In this document: piece after piece, positions 34,541 through 42,838 of the stretch
Layout of the letters: each line of letters opens with the position of its first letter
Position numbering within the stretch: position 1 is the first letter of the stretch
Source: Mesorhizobium ventifaucium
GTDB lineage: Bacteria > Pseudomonadota > Alphaproteobacteria > Rhizobiales > Rhizobiaceae
Assembly (NCBI RefSeq): GCF_935822925.1
Contig: NZ_CAKXZS010000089.1
Location: 88,850-152,849 of the forward strand
Direction: 5' to 3'
DNA: 64,000 nucleotides
Translations under genes and position numbers: made by a program
The notes under the pieces: generated by a model
What the model was told of the DNA's origin: nothing
The model's database searches: none
What the model saw: the letters and a program-made list of their open reading frames with translations, nothing else

Positions 34541-35869
34541 ATGCTTGCCAAGCTCGCCCGCACCGCACTTCTGATTGCCGCGATAGGCGTCGCCGGCTGC
34601 AATGATTCTTCGATGAAGGATTTTGCCCCCCACGCCAACAAGCCGCTGCCCGACAAGATCCTGGCCAGCATGAAGGCCAAGGGCATGACCCGCACCTCGC
34701 CGGTGATGGCCCGCATCTTCAAGGAAGAGGGCAAGCTCGAAATCTGGAAGGCCAAGACCAACGGCCGCTACGATTTGGTCGCCAGCTACGACATCTGCAA
34801 ATGGTCGGGCAAGCTGGGTCCCAAATACACCGAAGGCGACCGCCAGGCGCCGGAAGGCTTCTATACGGTCCGTCCGGCGCAGATGAATCCGCGCTCGAGC
34901 TACCACCTTGCCTTCAACATCGGCTACCCCAACGTCTACGATCGCGCCAATGGCCGCACCGGTTCGCATCTGATGGTCCATGGCGCCTGCTCGTCGTCGG
35001 GCTGTTATTCGATGACCGACGCGCAAATCGAGCAAATCTACGCCTTCGGCCGCGACGCTTTCCAGGGCGGTCAGACCGAGTTCCAGATCCAGGCCTTTCC
35101 GTTCCGCATGACCGCCGCCAACATGGCGCGCTATCGCAAGGATCCGAACTACGAATTCTGGAAGATGCTGAAGGTCGGCTACGACAATTTCGAGATCACG
35201 AAAGTGCCGCCGAAGGTCGATGTCTGCGAGAAGCGCTATGTCTTCAACCAGGTCGCGCCTGACGGCGAGACCTTCGATCCGACCGGCGCCTGCCCCGCGA
35301 CGACGCAGCCGGATTCGCTGAAGAGCGCCTTCAATGCCTATCAGAGCACCTACGAGGCGGCTTTCAGCGGCGCGGTCAAGGCCAGCGTGCCGGCGCCCAA
35401 GCCGACCATCGCCGGGATCAAGGAAGCCAGCATCGTTTCCGAGTGGTCGAAGAAGCGCGCCCGTGGCGAACGCGTGCCGATCGAGCCGCCTTCGCTCAAC
35501 GCCGACGGCTCGTTGACGGCGACGGCGCGCATGGGCCGCATCGATTCGCCGGCGGGCCGCAAGATGGCCGCGCTCGACGCCGAGAAGGCCGCCAAGCAAA
35601 AGGCCGAGGAGCAAAGGCTTGCCGCGATAGAGGCGGCCAAGGCCGAGAAACAGGCGGCCAAGGCTCAGGCTCTGGCCGAAAAGGAAACGGCCAGGATCAA
35701 TTCGCTGGCCGAAGAGGAGGAGGCCAGGGCCGCTGCCGAAGCGCCTGTCGCTACCGCGACAATCGCGTCGACCCCCGATGCCGCCCCGGCCGCAACGCAG
35801 GCGGCGAATGCCGGTGAAAGCAGGACGACAAGGCTGAAGAAGAAGCTGCTCGGAATGTTCGGCGGCTGA
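34541..35869 (+). CDS. L,D-transpeptidase (YkuD-type) lipoprotein-like, with long coiled-coil tail
   Basis: A 442-residue exported protein. The N-terminus MLAKLARTALLIAAIGVAGC ends in a lipobox-like VAGC, suggesting a lipoprotein. The catalytic domain (about residues 60-250) carries HGACSSSGCYSMTD with the nucleophilic cysteine. Such enzymes form 3-3 peptidoglycan crosslinks or attach proteins to the wall. Residues from about 340 onward are rich in Ala, Lys and Glu (coiled-coil-like), an extension not needed for catalysis. The TusA-like gene starts 5 bp after the stop. Confidence 0.87.
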   Translation: MLAKLARTALLIAAIGVAGCNDSSMKDFAPHANKPLPDKILASMKAKGMTRTSPVMARIFKEEGKLEIWKAKTNGRYDLVASYDICKWSGKLGPKYTEGDRQAPEGFYTVRPAQMNPRSSYHLAFNIGYPNVYDRANGRTGSHLMVHGACSSSGCYSMTDAQIEQIYAFGRDAFQGGQTEFQIQAFPFRMTAANMARYRKDPNYEFWKMLKVGYDNFEITKVPPKVDVCEKRYVFNQVAPDGETFDPTGACPATTQPDSLKSAFNAYQSTYEAAFSGAVKASVPAPKPTIAGIKEASIVSEWSKKRARGERVPIEPPSLNADGSLTATARMGRIDSPAGRKMAALDAEKAAKQKAEEQRLAAIEAAKAEKQAAKAQALAEKETARINSLAEEEEARAAAEAPVATATIASTPDAAPAATQAANAGESRTTRLKKKLLGMFGG

Positions 35870-35874
35870 GCTTC

Positions 35875-36150
35875 ATGCCCGAACAAGAAGATGGGGGCCA
35901 GGAAGACAGGCCCTCAACCAGCCCCGCCGCCGTCTACGACCTCAAAGGCCTGAACTGCCCGTTGCCCGTGCTCAAGGCAAAAAAGCGGCTGGCCACAATG
36001 CGGCCGGGCAGCCGGCTATGGCTCGAAACCACTGACCCCCTCGCTGTCATCGACATTCCCGCCTTCTGCACCGAGAGCGGCCATCGATTGATCGAAACGG
36101 CAGCGATACCAGGCGGCCACCGCTTCCTCGTCGAACGCGGCGGCGGCTGA
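35875..36150 (+). CDS. TusA-like sulfurtransferase
   Basis: A 91-residue protein with the TusA fold. The active-site CPxP motif is in LKGLNCPLPVLKAKKRLATM at about residues 22-41, with the cysteine near 28. TusA proteins relay sulfur for tRNA thiolation, molybdopterin or other cofactors. It follows the L,D-transpeptidase gene after five bases, so they share a transcript with no obvious functional tie. A mosaic palindrome follows directly. Confidence 0.9.
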   Translation: MPEQEDGGQEDRPSTSPAAVYDLKGLNCPLPVLKAKKRLATMRPGSRLWLETTDPLAVIDIPAFCTESGHRLIETAAIPGGHRFLVERGGG

Positions 36151-36160
36151 GAGCAATTCC

Positions 36161-36345
36161 GCTCTGCGCTGCCCTCATTGTCCTGCCGGACATTTCTCCC
36201 CGTAAACGGGGAGAAAGAAGCTGGCCGCAACCTTGGCGCTCTTGCTGCAACGTTGCTGATTGGCGAAAGCGTCGGTGAGGGCGCCCTTCTCCCCGTCACT
36301 ATACGGGGAGAAGATGCCGGCAGGCAGATGAGGGGCAGTGCGGCG
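36161..36345. repeat. Long palindromic mosaic element with TTCTCCCCGT / ACGGGGAGAA hairpins
   Basis: The outer arms (about 36161-36181 and 36325-36345) are imperfectly complementary. Inside are two small hairpins, TTCTCCCCGT-AA-ACGGGGAGAA near 36200 and a second copy near 36289-36313. It looks like a non-autonomous intergenic element common in Mesorhizobium. It separates the TusA-like gene from the convergent CobW gene and may act as a bidirectional terminator. Confidence 0.7.
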
Positions 36346-36359
36346 TTCGGAAATTGAAG

Positions 36360-37466
36360 CTACCGCCCGGCGATGGCCAGCGGGTTGTTTTCCAGCGCCG
36401 CGCGGTCCGGTGTGTCGATCGACGGCCGGTTCGTGAAGGCGGCAAACAGCCGGCGGACGTAATCTTCCGGCATGTCGAGCGTGATCAGCACCAGCCTTGT
36501 GCCGCGTTGGCCGTCCGGCCAGGACGGCAGCCGCGCCGGCGGATGCAGGATCTTCTGGACGCCGTGGACGACCAGCGGCCGCGACGGGTCTTCCAGTAAT
36601 TCGATGACGCCCTTCATGCGCAGCAGGCGCTCGCCATGCGCCGATCGCAACAGGTCGAGGAACATCTCGATCGCCGAAAACGGCACCGGCCCTTCATGAA
36701 CCAACGAGTAGGAGCGCACGCGGGAATCGTGCCGATGGTCGTGGTCATGGTCGCCGTGATCATGATCGCCATGGTGGTGCTGATCATGGGCGGCTTCCTC
36801 GCCCAGCCAGCGCCGCACATCGGCGGACTTGCTGGCTGGGTTGTAGAGGCCGCAATCGAGCAGCGCCGCTGCATCGGTGCTTCTATCGCCGGCGTCGAAC
36901 AGCTCGGCACCCGGATTGATCTGCCGCAGCCGCGCCCGCAAGGCCTCGACATCGCGCGGATCGGTGGCCAGATCGGCTTTCGTCAGCACGATGCGGTCGG
37001 CGACCGCCACCTGCTTCACCGCCTCGACATGGGCATCGAGCGTCGCGTCGCCGTTGACCGCGTCGACCAGCGTGATGACCCCGTCGAGCCGGAAAGCCTG
37101 GACAAGCGCCGGATGGGCCATGATCGACTGCAGCACCGGCGCCGGATCGGCGAGGCCGGTGGTTTCGATGACGACGCGGGCAAGCCGGGCGATGCGGCCG
37201 GTCTGCAGCCGGTCGACGAGATCGGCCAGCGTGTCGACCAGTTCGCCGCGCACCGTGCAGCAGAGACAGCCGTCGGAAAGCTGGATGATGCCGTCGGAGG
37301 CCTGTTCGACCAGGAGATGGTCGATCGCCACCTCGCCGAACTCGTTGATGATGACCGCGGTGTCGGCGAGCGCGGGATCCCTGAGCAGCCGGTTGAGCAG
37401 CGTCGTCTTGCCGGCGCCGAGAAAACCGGTCAGCACCGATACGGCGATGGGAAAGCCGCTGCTCAT
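36360..37466 (-). CDS. COG0523 (CobW/ZigA-type) GTP-binding metallochaperone
   Basis: A 368-residue G3E-family GTPase. The P-loop is TGFLGAGKTTLL near residue 15, and the metal-binding motif GCLCC lies in LSDGCLCCTV near 71. A histidine/aspartate-rich loop spans about residues 230-255, giving another metal site. The CobW_C domain fills the remainder. Members deliver zinc or cobalt; cobalamin genes elsewhere in the window do not prove a cobalt role, and zinc handling is equally likely. It starts five bases after the carboxypeptidase stop, so the two are co-transcribed. Confidence 0.9.
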   Translation of the reverse strand: MSSGFPIAVSVLTGFLGAGKTTLLNRLLRDPALADTAVIINEFGEVAIDHLLVEQASDGIIQLSDGCLCCTVRGELVDTLADLVDRLQTGRIARLARVVIETTGLADPAPVLQSIMAHPALVQAFRLDGVITLVDAVNGDATLDAHVEAVKQVAVADRIVLTKADLATDPRDVEALRARLRQINPGAELFDAGDRSTDAAALLDCGLYNPASKSADVRRWLGEEAAHDQHHHGDHDHGDHDHDHRHDSRVRSYSLVHEGPVPFSAIEMFLDLLRSAHGERLLRMKGVIELLEDPSRPLVVHGVQKILHPPARLPSWPDGQRGTRLVLITLDMPEDYVRRLFAAFTNRPSIDTPDRAALENNPLAIAGR

Positions 37467-37470
37467 CAGG

Positions 37471-38661
37471 CTAGTTCATGGCCTTGGCCGGCTGGACGTT
37501 CTGGGCCGCGGTTGCGGAACCGATCACTGCCGGCTCGCCGCCGGGCGGCACCGGCAGGTCGGGCCGCCAGCTCGGCAGCGGCACGTCGGCATATTCCCGG
37601 CCCGATGCATCGAGCATGGCTTTCGGTATCGGCCCGGTGGCGCCGCCAAGGCCGACCGCGACCAATGTGGGCGCGTCGAGCTTTTTCTGGTAAGCCGATT
37701 TTGGCGCCTTCTTGTCGCCGACGGGGACGGCAGCTTCCGACTGCTCCTTAGCCGGCTTCTTCCTGCAAATCTCGTCATTCATGTCGTTGACCGATGTGGT
37801 GTCGCCATAGGAAGGCAGCGCCGCCACCGTCAGCCGGCCCGGTGTCGGCGTGGCAAAGCCGTGGTCGAGCAGCCTGGCGACGGTCTCGGCGCGGGTGATG
37901 GCCGATTTCTCGCCAAGCACCACCGCCACCAGCGTGCGCCCGTCGCGTGTTGCCGAGCCGATCATGTTGAAGCCCGACGGACAGACGAAACCGGTCTTCA
38001 TGCCGTCGGCGCCGGGATAGCGGCCGATCAGAAGATTGTAATTCGGGATCTTCTTCTTGCCGACGGCCAGGCCCTCGATCGAGAACCATGCGGCATATTG
38101 TGGAAACTCCGTGCGGATCGCCATCACCAGCAAGCCGAGATCGCGCGCCGTCGTGTACTGGTCCGGCGAAAACAGCCCGTTCGGGTTGACGAAATGCGTT
38201 CCGGTCATGCCGAGCCGGCGCGCCTCGGCGTTCATGCGTTCGGCGAAAGCGGCCTGCGAACCGCCGATGTTCTCGCCGACGGCCATGGCGACGTCGTTGG
38301 CCGATTTGACCAATATCATCTTCAGCGCGTTGTCGAGCCGCATGACCGAGCCCGGCTTGAAGCCCATCTTGCTCGGCGGCTCGCTGGCGGAACGCTTCGT
38401 CACCTTGATCGGCGAATCGAGCTGGACCTCGCCCGCGGCAATCGCACGAAACGCCACATAGGCGGTCATCAGCTTGGTCAGCGAGGCAGGATACCAGCGC
38501 TCGAAAGCCTCCTGGTGCTGGAGGATCTTGCCATTCTCCAGGTCGAACACGATCGTCGGATTGGCGAGAGCCGGACCGGCCAGCGCCGGCAGCGCCACGG
38601 CGCCCGCCAGCAAGGCATGTCGCGCAAAAGTGTGCAGCGGTTTTGCGATAACGACACGCAT
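37471..38661 (-). CDS. D-alanyl-D-alanine carboxypeptidase (DacF-like)
   Basis: A 396-residue penicillin-binding protein that trims peptidoglycan side chains in the periplasm. The signal peptide is RHALLAGAVALPALAGPALA. Catalytic motifs are SLTK (in YPASLTKLMTAY), SAN (in VKSANDVAMAVG) and KTG (in GADGMKTGF). The C-terminal 150 residues are proline- and alanine-rich and probably extended. An upstream ATG at 38685 is possible, but it lies in a palindromic repeat; I prefer 38661. The GTPase gene follows directly. Confidence 0.9.
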   Translation of the reverse strand: MRVVIAKPLHTFARHALLAGAVALPALAGPALANPTIVFDLENGKILQHQEAFERWYPASLTKLMTAYVAFRAIAAGEVQLDSPIKVTKRSASEPPSKMGFKPGSVMRLDNALKMILVKSANDVAMAVGENIGGSQAAFAERMNAEARRLGMTGTHFVNPNGLFSPDQYTTARDLGLLVMAIRTEFPQYAAWFSIEGLAVGKKKIPNYNLLIGRYPGADGMKTGFVCPSGFNMIGSATRDGRTLVAVVLGEKSAITRAETVARLLDHGFATPTPGRLTVAALPSYGDTTSVNDMNDEICRKKPAKEQSEAAVPVGDKKAPKSAYQKKLDAPTLVAVGLGGATGPIPKAMLDASGREYADVPLPSWRPDLPVPPGGEPAVIGSATAAQNVQPAKAMN

Positions 38662-38674
38662 AGAAACGACAACG

Positions 38675-38712
38675 CTAAAGCGCATCGCCCGGTCGAACGC
38701 GACGCGCTTTAG
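38675..38712. repeat. Short palindromic repeat upstream of the carboxypeptidase gene
   Basis: Arms CTAAAGCGC (38675-38683) and GCGCTTTAG (38704-38712). Same family as the palindrome at 14077-14119. The remaining 250 bp up to the M20 gene hold no gene that I can support. Confidence 0.6.
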
Positions 38713-38963
38713 TTTGAGGAAATGCCTGTACCGCATGGTGGAATCCGAAATCGCCTCTTGCCGCAGTCGCCTCTGGCTCCGTAAGATTTGTTACGCAATC
38801 GCCAGCATGGTGATCCGGTCCCTTCCGGATCGCAATCTTGCGGTGCTATTTAGCCTATGTGACGTCAAGATGGCAAAGTGCCTGAATGACAAATCTAAGA
38901 CAGCAGGCACAATTGCCAAGCAGCAGGCAGCGCCCGTCTGCTCCAACAGCGAGATGGAACATC

Positions 38964-40127
38964 ATGCCGATCCTCAACCGCGCCGCCGAAATGCAGGACG
39001 AGGTCGCCGGCTGGCGTCGCCATCTGCACAAGACGCCAGAGCTGAATTTCGACGTCTTCGAGACCGCCGCCTTCGTCACCGAGAAGCTCAAAGCCTTCGG
39101 TTGCGACGACGTGGTGACCGGCCTCGGCAAGACCGGCGTCGTCGGCATCATTCGCGGCCGCCTCGGCGAAGGCACCAGCATCGGCCTGCGCGCCGACATG
39201 GACGCGCTGCCGCTCAGCGAGATCACCGGAAAACCCTACGCATCGACCATTCCAGGCAAGATGCACGCCTGCGGCCATGACGGCCACACCGCGATGCTGC
39301 TCGGTGCCGCCAAATATCTTGCCGAGACACGCAATTTCGCCGGCTCCGTCGCAGTGATCTTCCAGCCGGCCGAAGAAGGCGGCGGCGGTGGCAACGAGAT
39401 GGTCAAGGACGGCATGATGGAGCGCTTCGGCATCTCCAAGGTGTTCGGCATGCACAACATGCCGGGCCTGCCGGTCGGGCAATTCGCCATCAAGCCGGGC
39501 CCGATCATGGCGGCGACCGCCGAATTCACCATCACCGTCAAGGGCCGAGGCGGGCATGCGGCGATGCCGCACGGCACGATCGATCCGATCGTCATCACCA
39601 GCCAGCTCGTCGGCGCTCTGCAGACGATCGCCTCGCGCAGCACCGATCCGGTCGAGGCTGTCGTGGTGTCGGTGACGAAATTCCACGCCGGCGACGCCTA
39701 CAATGTCATTCCCGAGAGCGCCGAGATCGCCGGCACCGTGCGCACGCTGAAGGAGGAGGTCGCGAGGAAGGCGGAGGAGCGCGTGCGCGCCATCTGCGAG
39801 GGCGTGGGCGCGGCCTTCGGCGCAACGATCGAGGTCGACTACAAAGCCAATTATCCCGTCACCTTCAACCATCCGGAAGAGACGGTCTTTGCCAGCGATG
39901 TCGCCGCTGATATCGCCGGCGAGGCCCAGGTGCATCGCGCCATCCAGCCGGTGATGGGCGGCGAGGATTTCTCCTACATGCTGGAAGCGCGGCCGGGCGC
40001 CTTCATCTTCATCGGCAATGGCGACACCGCCGGTCTCCACAACCCTGCCTACGACTTCAACGACGAGGTCATCCCGCACGGCATGAGCTATTGGGTGAAG
40101 CTCGCGGAGACGGCGCTGGCCGCCTGA
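38964..40127 (+). CDS. M20-family amidohydrolase (hippurate hydrolase / aminoacylase-like)
   Basis: A 387-residue di-metal hydrolase that should release an amino acid from an N-acyl or related amide. Metal and catalytic motifs: RADMDALPLSE near residue 75, HACGHDGHTAM near 101, the glutamate pair in FQPAEEGGGGG near 136, and VMGGEDFSYM near 330. The dimerisation domain lies at about 180-290. The ATG at 38964 follows AGATGGAACATC. It stands alone between non-coding stretches. Substrate not predictable. Confidence 0.9.
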   Translation: MPILNRAAEMQDEVAGWRRHLHKTPELNFDVFETAAFVTEKLKAFGCDDVVTGLGKTGVVGIIRGRLGEGTSIGLRADMDALPLSEITGKPYASTIPGKMHACGHDGHTAMLLGAAKYLAETRNFAGSVAVIFQPAEEGGGGGNEMVKDGMMERFGISKVFGMHNMPGLPVGQFAIKPGPIMAATAEFTITVKGRGGHAAMPHGTIDPIVITSQLVGALQTIASRSTDPVEAVVVSVTKFHAGDAYNVIPESAEIAGTVRTLKEEVARKAEERVRAICEGVGAAFGATIEVDYKANYPVTFNHPEETVFASDVAADIAGEAQVHRAIQPVMGGEDFSYMLEARPGAFIFIGNGDTAGLHNPAYDFNDEVIPHGMSYWVKLAETALAA

Positions 40128-40232
40128 TGCATCGCCCATAAGACTTGCCCTGCGGCTTGATCCGAGGGGTGCGCTGCGATTTGGGATGGCTACAAGGCGG
40201 GTCGGGCCCGGGACGTGGCGATGCTCCGATCG

Positions 40233-40373
40233 TCACTTCCGACCGGACGGCTTCCGCACAAGACCGAAGGCAATGCCCAGCGCGATACCGATTCCGATAC
40301 ACGCAATAATATTGTCCAACGCGACGCCGATAGCCACGCCGATCACAACGCCGAGTGGTTTGGCATCTATCAT
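40233..40373 (-). CDS. 46-residue glycine-rich membrane peptide
   Basis: An ATG-to-TGA frame of 47 codons encodes a very hydrophobic peptide with two glycine-zipper-like stretches (GVVIGVAIGVALDNIIACIG and IGIALGIAFGLV) and a basic tail (RKPSGRK). This looks like a small inner-membrane protein. No strong ribosome binding site is visible. It lies in the 318 bp between the M20 gene and the DUF768-like gene, where no other frame is convincing. Unknown function. Confidence 0.5.
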   Translation of the reverse strand: MIDAKPLGVVIGVAIGVALDNIIACIGIGIALGIAFGLVRKPSGRK

Positions 40374-40445
40374 GCCGGGTCATGTAGAGTGGAAGGGGAG
40401 AGCCGCAACCGCTGGTCGGCTATTAACCGATGTTGCCTGGGGTCG

Positions 40446-40745
40446 CTACGGCCCGCTCTTCGGGTCATCGACCTCCAGCGCCTCCATGACCGGCGCCAGA
40501 TCACTCTCTTCGGCCGGATCGGCGGCCTGCGGCTTTTCGCCTGTCCTGGCCTTGTCCAGAGCTTTCTCAATGGCCTCTTCGATGTCGCCGATCTCGTCTT
40601 CGCGCACCTCGTGACCAAAGCCGGCCGCGTCGGCATCCTGCTCGAATTGCTGAACCAGGACGGCCACGCTCACTTCGCTTTCCGCGGGCAGGTTACCGAC
40701 GTTCTCCTGCAGCCAGGTTTCAAAGAACTCTTTCGTAGCACTCAT
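40446..40745 (-). CDS. DUF768-like protein
   Basis: A 99-residue acidic protein opening MSATKEFFETWLQENVGNLP and containing DEIGDIEEAIEKALDKA. It resembles DUF768 proteins, small proteins abundant in Mesorhizobium and of unknown role. The ATG at 40745 follows AAGGAGATGCCGC, a strong ribosome binding site; a start at 40823 would translate non-coding sequence. It is the last core gene before the tRNA and the island. Confidence 0.72.
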   Translation of the reverse strand: MSATKEFFETWLQENVGNLPAESEVSVAVLVQQFEQDADAAGFGHEVREDEIGDIEEAIEKALDKARTGEKPQAADPAEESDLAPVMEALEVDDPKSGP

Positions 40746-40978
40746 GCGGCATCTCCTTCGGCACACTAAAGCGCGGCGGTGGTCCGAAGTTCCGCTGTTT
40801 TTCGGATCATCTTTGCGGTCCACTCACGGGGTTCAATCGTGGGTGACGAGGATGCAATTTCGAATTGTGAGCAAAAGCCTCTCGACGGCCATGCTTCCAC
40901 CCATTGACGAAACCCGATTGATTGGGTGCAGAGCGCTCTTGGCGAAACGATCCGAAGCGGCTATGTGTCGGGCCGCGT

Positions 40979-41055
40979 GGTCCCGTAGCTCAGTAGGATA
41001 GAGCGGCAGATTCCTAATCTGTAGGTCACAGGTTCGATTCCTGTCGGGATCACCA
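40979..41055 (+). tRNA. tRNA-Arg (anticodon CCU)
   Basis: A 77-nt cloverleaf with encoded CCA. The acceptor stem GGTCCCG pairs with CGGGATC (one G-U pair), the D stem is GCTC/GAGC, the anticodon stem GCAGA/TCTGT encloses TTCCTAA with CCT at the anticodon, and the T stem ACAGG/CCTGT encloses TTCGATT. The gene is intact. Its 3' 51 nt are part of the 53-bp direct repeat that bounds the island on its right. Confidence 0.97.
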
Positions 41056-41057
41056 TA
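41005..41057 (+). repeat. attL-like direct repeat (3' end of tRNA-Arg)
   Basis: A 53-bp segment from the anticodon stem through the CCA end plus two bases. It recurs without mismatch at 63920-63972. This is the normal crossover region for tRNA-targeting tyrosine integrases. Confidence 0.92.
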
Positions 41058-41082
41058 TTTTTCAACCACATATCGAACCACC

Positions 41083-41122
41083 GCCATACTTTTTTGCAAA
41101 TTAGTATGGCAATTGGTATGGC
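41083..41122. repeat. Three GTATGGC motifs near the left island junction
   Basis: GCCATAC at 41083-41089 (inverted) and GTATGGC at 41104-41110 and 41116-41122. They sit 26-65 bp inside the left junction. Their spacing and orientation are like arm-type sites of a tyrosine integrase or its directionality factor, but this is inference. Confidence 0.4.
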
Positions 41123-41572
41123 GCATTCCGCAAATGTTTGCGTTTGGTTGGTCGGCAACCCACCGCTCGATGGCATGGTCGCTCCATGAGCTGCAGTTCG
41201 TGGCGCTTCTTCGAAGCTGACGTTCGCGAGGGCCGGAGTCGGCCTTAGCCGGGCCTCCCCAGGAGAATTTAAAGCGGGAACGACTGACCCAAAACGCATA
41301 TGCTTTGGTGGTGCCATTCCAAAACCGGACATTGGTTAGGAAGGAGGCTTCGGACGAGCAAAGGAGCAGAACCGTTTTCATGGCGTAGTTAAGCCTCGGC
41401 CTTGGTCATGCCGTCGCGCAGCAGCTGTATACGTTTCCAAGCCGGAAGCCGTTGCCGCCCTCATCCAGCAGGCCGCGACTGCCAATTGAATATTCGGTTT
41501 TTCTCACACCCGACTGATACCGGAGCGTCCCAAATAGCGCAGACATAGCTCGCGGGGCGAAAGCGCGTTAGT
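41123..41572. other. Non-coding left end of the island
   Basis: No gene with coding character is seen in these 450 bp. A leftward frame running through the tRNA (containing the peptide PTGIEPVTYRLG) is a translation artefact of the tRNA itself. A 17-residue C-terminus-like stretch can be read leftward near 41393-41450 (WKRIQLLRDGMTKAEA), possibly the relic of a lost gene, but it is too short to name. Confidence 0.5.
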
Positions 41573-42649
41573 CTAGAGAACCAGTCGCTTCTCCGTTGTC
41601 GGCAAAATGCGGATCATCTCCGCCGTAGGGTGAAACTGCCGTGCAGGTGTGTCGATTTTTTGGGGCTGGCCGGTGCTGGCGGCGCGCTCGATGGCAAGCA
41701 GGGCACGCACGTCGGCAAGTCCCTCCTCTCCATCTGGTTCAGGCGGTTGTGCGCCCAGGATGCAGTCAGAGAAATACGCAGTCTGTCCGGCGAAATGGTC
41801 CGTCTGCGGAAAGGTCTTTTCGGCACTGGTGTCGCCCTGCCGAAACTTCATGCGCACGGCAGTCTCGAAACGGAAGCCTGGGTCGGCCGTTACGCTCCCC
41901 TTCGTTCCGCCCACGTGGTAAAAATCCGAATTGTCCGCGCCGAAGCTGGCAATGAACTGAGCAAGCCGGCCCTGGGGGAAGCGCAGCGTCACGGCAATGC
42001 TCTCCTCGACTTCCCCGACGACGGCGCTGCCGTTGCCGAAACTCTTGACCGCGACTGCCTCGATCGGCTCAGTAGCAAAGATATGGCGCGCGGCATTCAG
42101 GCAGTAGACGCCGATGTCCTGCAAGGGACCGCCCCAATAGCCGGCCTTAAGGCGGTGATTGTCGGGCGACGCCACGAATGAGAAGACCGCGGAAAAGATG
42201 CGGGGATCGCCGATCTCGCCGCTGCGGATACGCTCCAACAGTTCAACTGTGCCGGGCTCGTTATGCAGCCGATACGCGGTCATCAGGTGGGCCCCGCTCT
42301 CATTGGCGGCGGCGATCATAGCCTCGCATTCCGCCTCGGTTGTGGCCAGCGGCTTCTCGACGAGCGCGTGCTTGCCGGCTCTCAGGGCTCGGATCGCATA
42401 GTCGGCATGCATGGAGTTCGGCAATGCCACGTAGACCGCATCGGCGACGTCCGATGCGAGCATCTGGTCGTACCGCTCGTAGCTGAAGACGTGTTCCACA
42501 CCGTGAAATTCGGCGAGCTTTGCGGCGTTTTTGGCTGAGCCGCTGACGATCGCCGAGATCGTCGAGTTTCCGGTCTGGGACACACTGGGCATGAAGGCTT
42601 CCTGTGCAATCCAGCCCGCTCCTACCACGGCATATCGTATCTTTCTCAA
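41573..42649 (-). CDS. Gfo/Idh/MocA-family oxidoreductase
   Basis: A 358-residue NAD(P)-dependent sugar or cyclitol dehydrogenase. The Rossmann motif VVGAGWIAQEAF is at residues 8-19 and the signature EKPLATTEAECEAM near 97 holds the conserved lysine. The C-terminal alpha/beta domain follows (YWGGPLQDIGVYCLNAARHI). It resembles glucose-fructose oxidoreductase or xylose dehydrogenase relatives more than IolG. It lies 189 bp after the sugar-binding protein gene, beyond a strong terminator, so it may need its own promoter. It probably oxidises or epimerises another substrate of the regulon. Confidence 0.88.
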   Translation of the reverse strand: MRKIRYAVVGAGWIAQEAFMPSVSQTGNSTISAIVSGSAKNAAKLAEFHGVEHVFSYERYDQMLASDVADAVYVALPNSMHADYAIRALRAGKHALVEKPLATTEAECEAMIAAANESGAHLMTAYRLHNEPGTVELLERIRSGEIGDPRIFSAVFSFVASPDNHRLKAGYWGGPLQDIGVYCLNAARHIFATEPIEAVAVKSFGNGSAVVGEVEESIAVTLRFPQGRLAQFIASFGADNSDFYHVGGTKGSVTADPGFRFETAVRMKFRQGDTSAEKTFPQTDHFAGQTAYFSDCILGAQPPEPDGEEGLADVRALLAIERAASTGQPQKIDTPARQFHPTAEMIRILPTTEKRLVL

Positions 42650-42787
42650 TTGCTCCTCCGGATGGGATTACTCTCGGCACGCGTTCTCAACTGCGACGCC
42701 GTGACCCAGCAGAATCCTCTTTAAGGCCCTGACGGCAACGGTCGATTTTGAGCCAGTCGCAAACGGAATTGTCGTCGCCTCTCAGCG

Positions 42788-42819
42788 AAAAGGCGGGCGA
42801 GAGTCTCCCCTCGCCCGCC
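42788..42819 (-). terminator. Rho-independent terminator after the sugar-binding protein gene
   Basis: Arms GGCGGGCGAG (42792-42801) and CTCGCCCGCC (42810-42819) form a perfect 10-bp stem with an 8-nt loop. On the leftward transcript it is followed by TTTT (complement of 42788-42791). It lies 20 bp beyond the stop of the binding-protein gene and should end the transporter operon. Confidence 0.82.
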
Positions 42820-42838
42820 GCAGAGTTGCGCGCCTCGC

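Noticed and set aside
40833..41381. Leftward open frames running across the tRNA-Arg gene and the left junction
   Set aside because: They contain the peptide PTGIEPVTYRLG, a familiar false translation of this tRNA, and have no domain or ribosome binding site. I looked for an integrase relic in them and could not support one.
41393..41480. C-terminus-like peptide WKRIQLLRDGMTKAEA read leftward
   Set aside because: Plausible gene end but only about 20 codons before a stop; too short to assign to any family.
42792..42819. Hairpin considered as an operator for the dehydrogenase at 41573
   Set aside because: GC-rich perfect stem followed by TTTT on the transcribed strand fits a terminator better.
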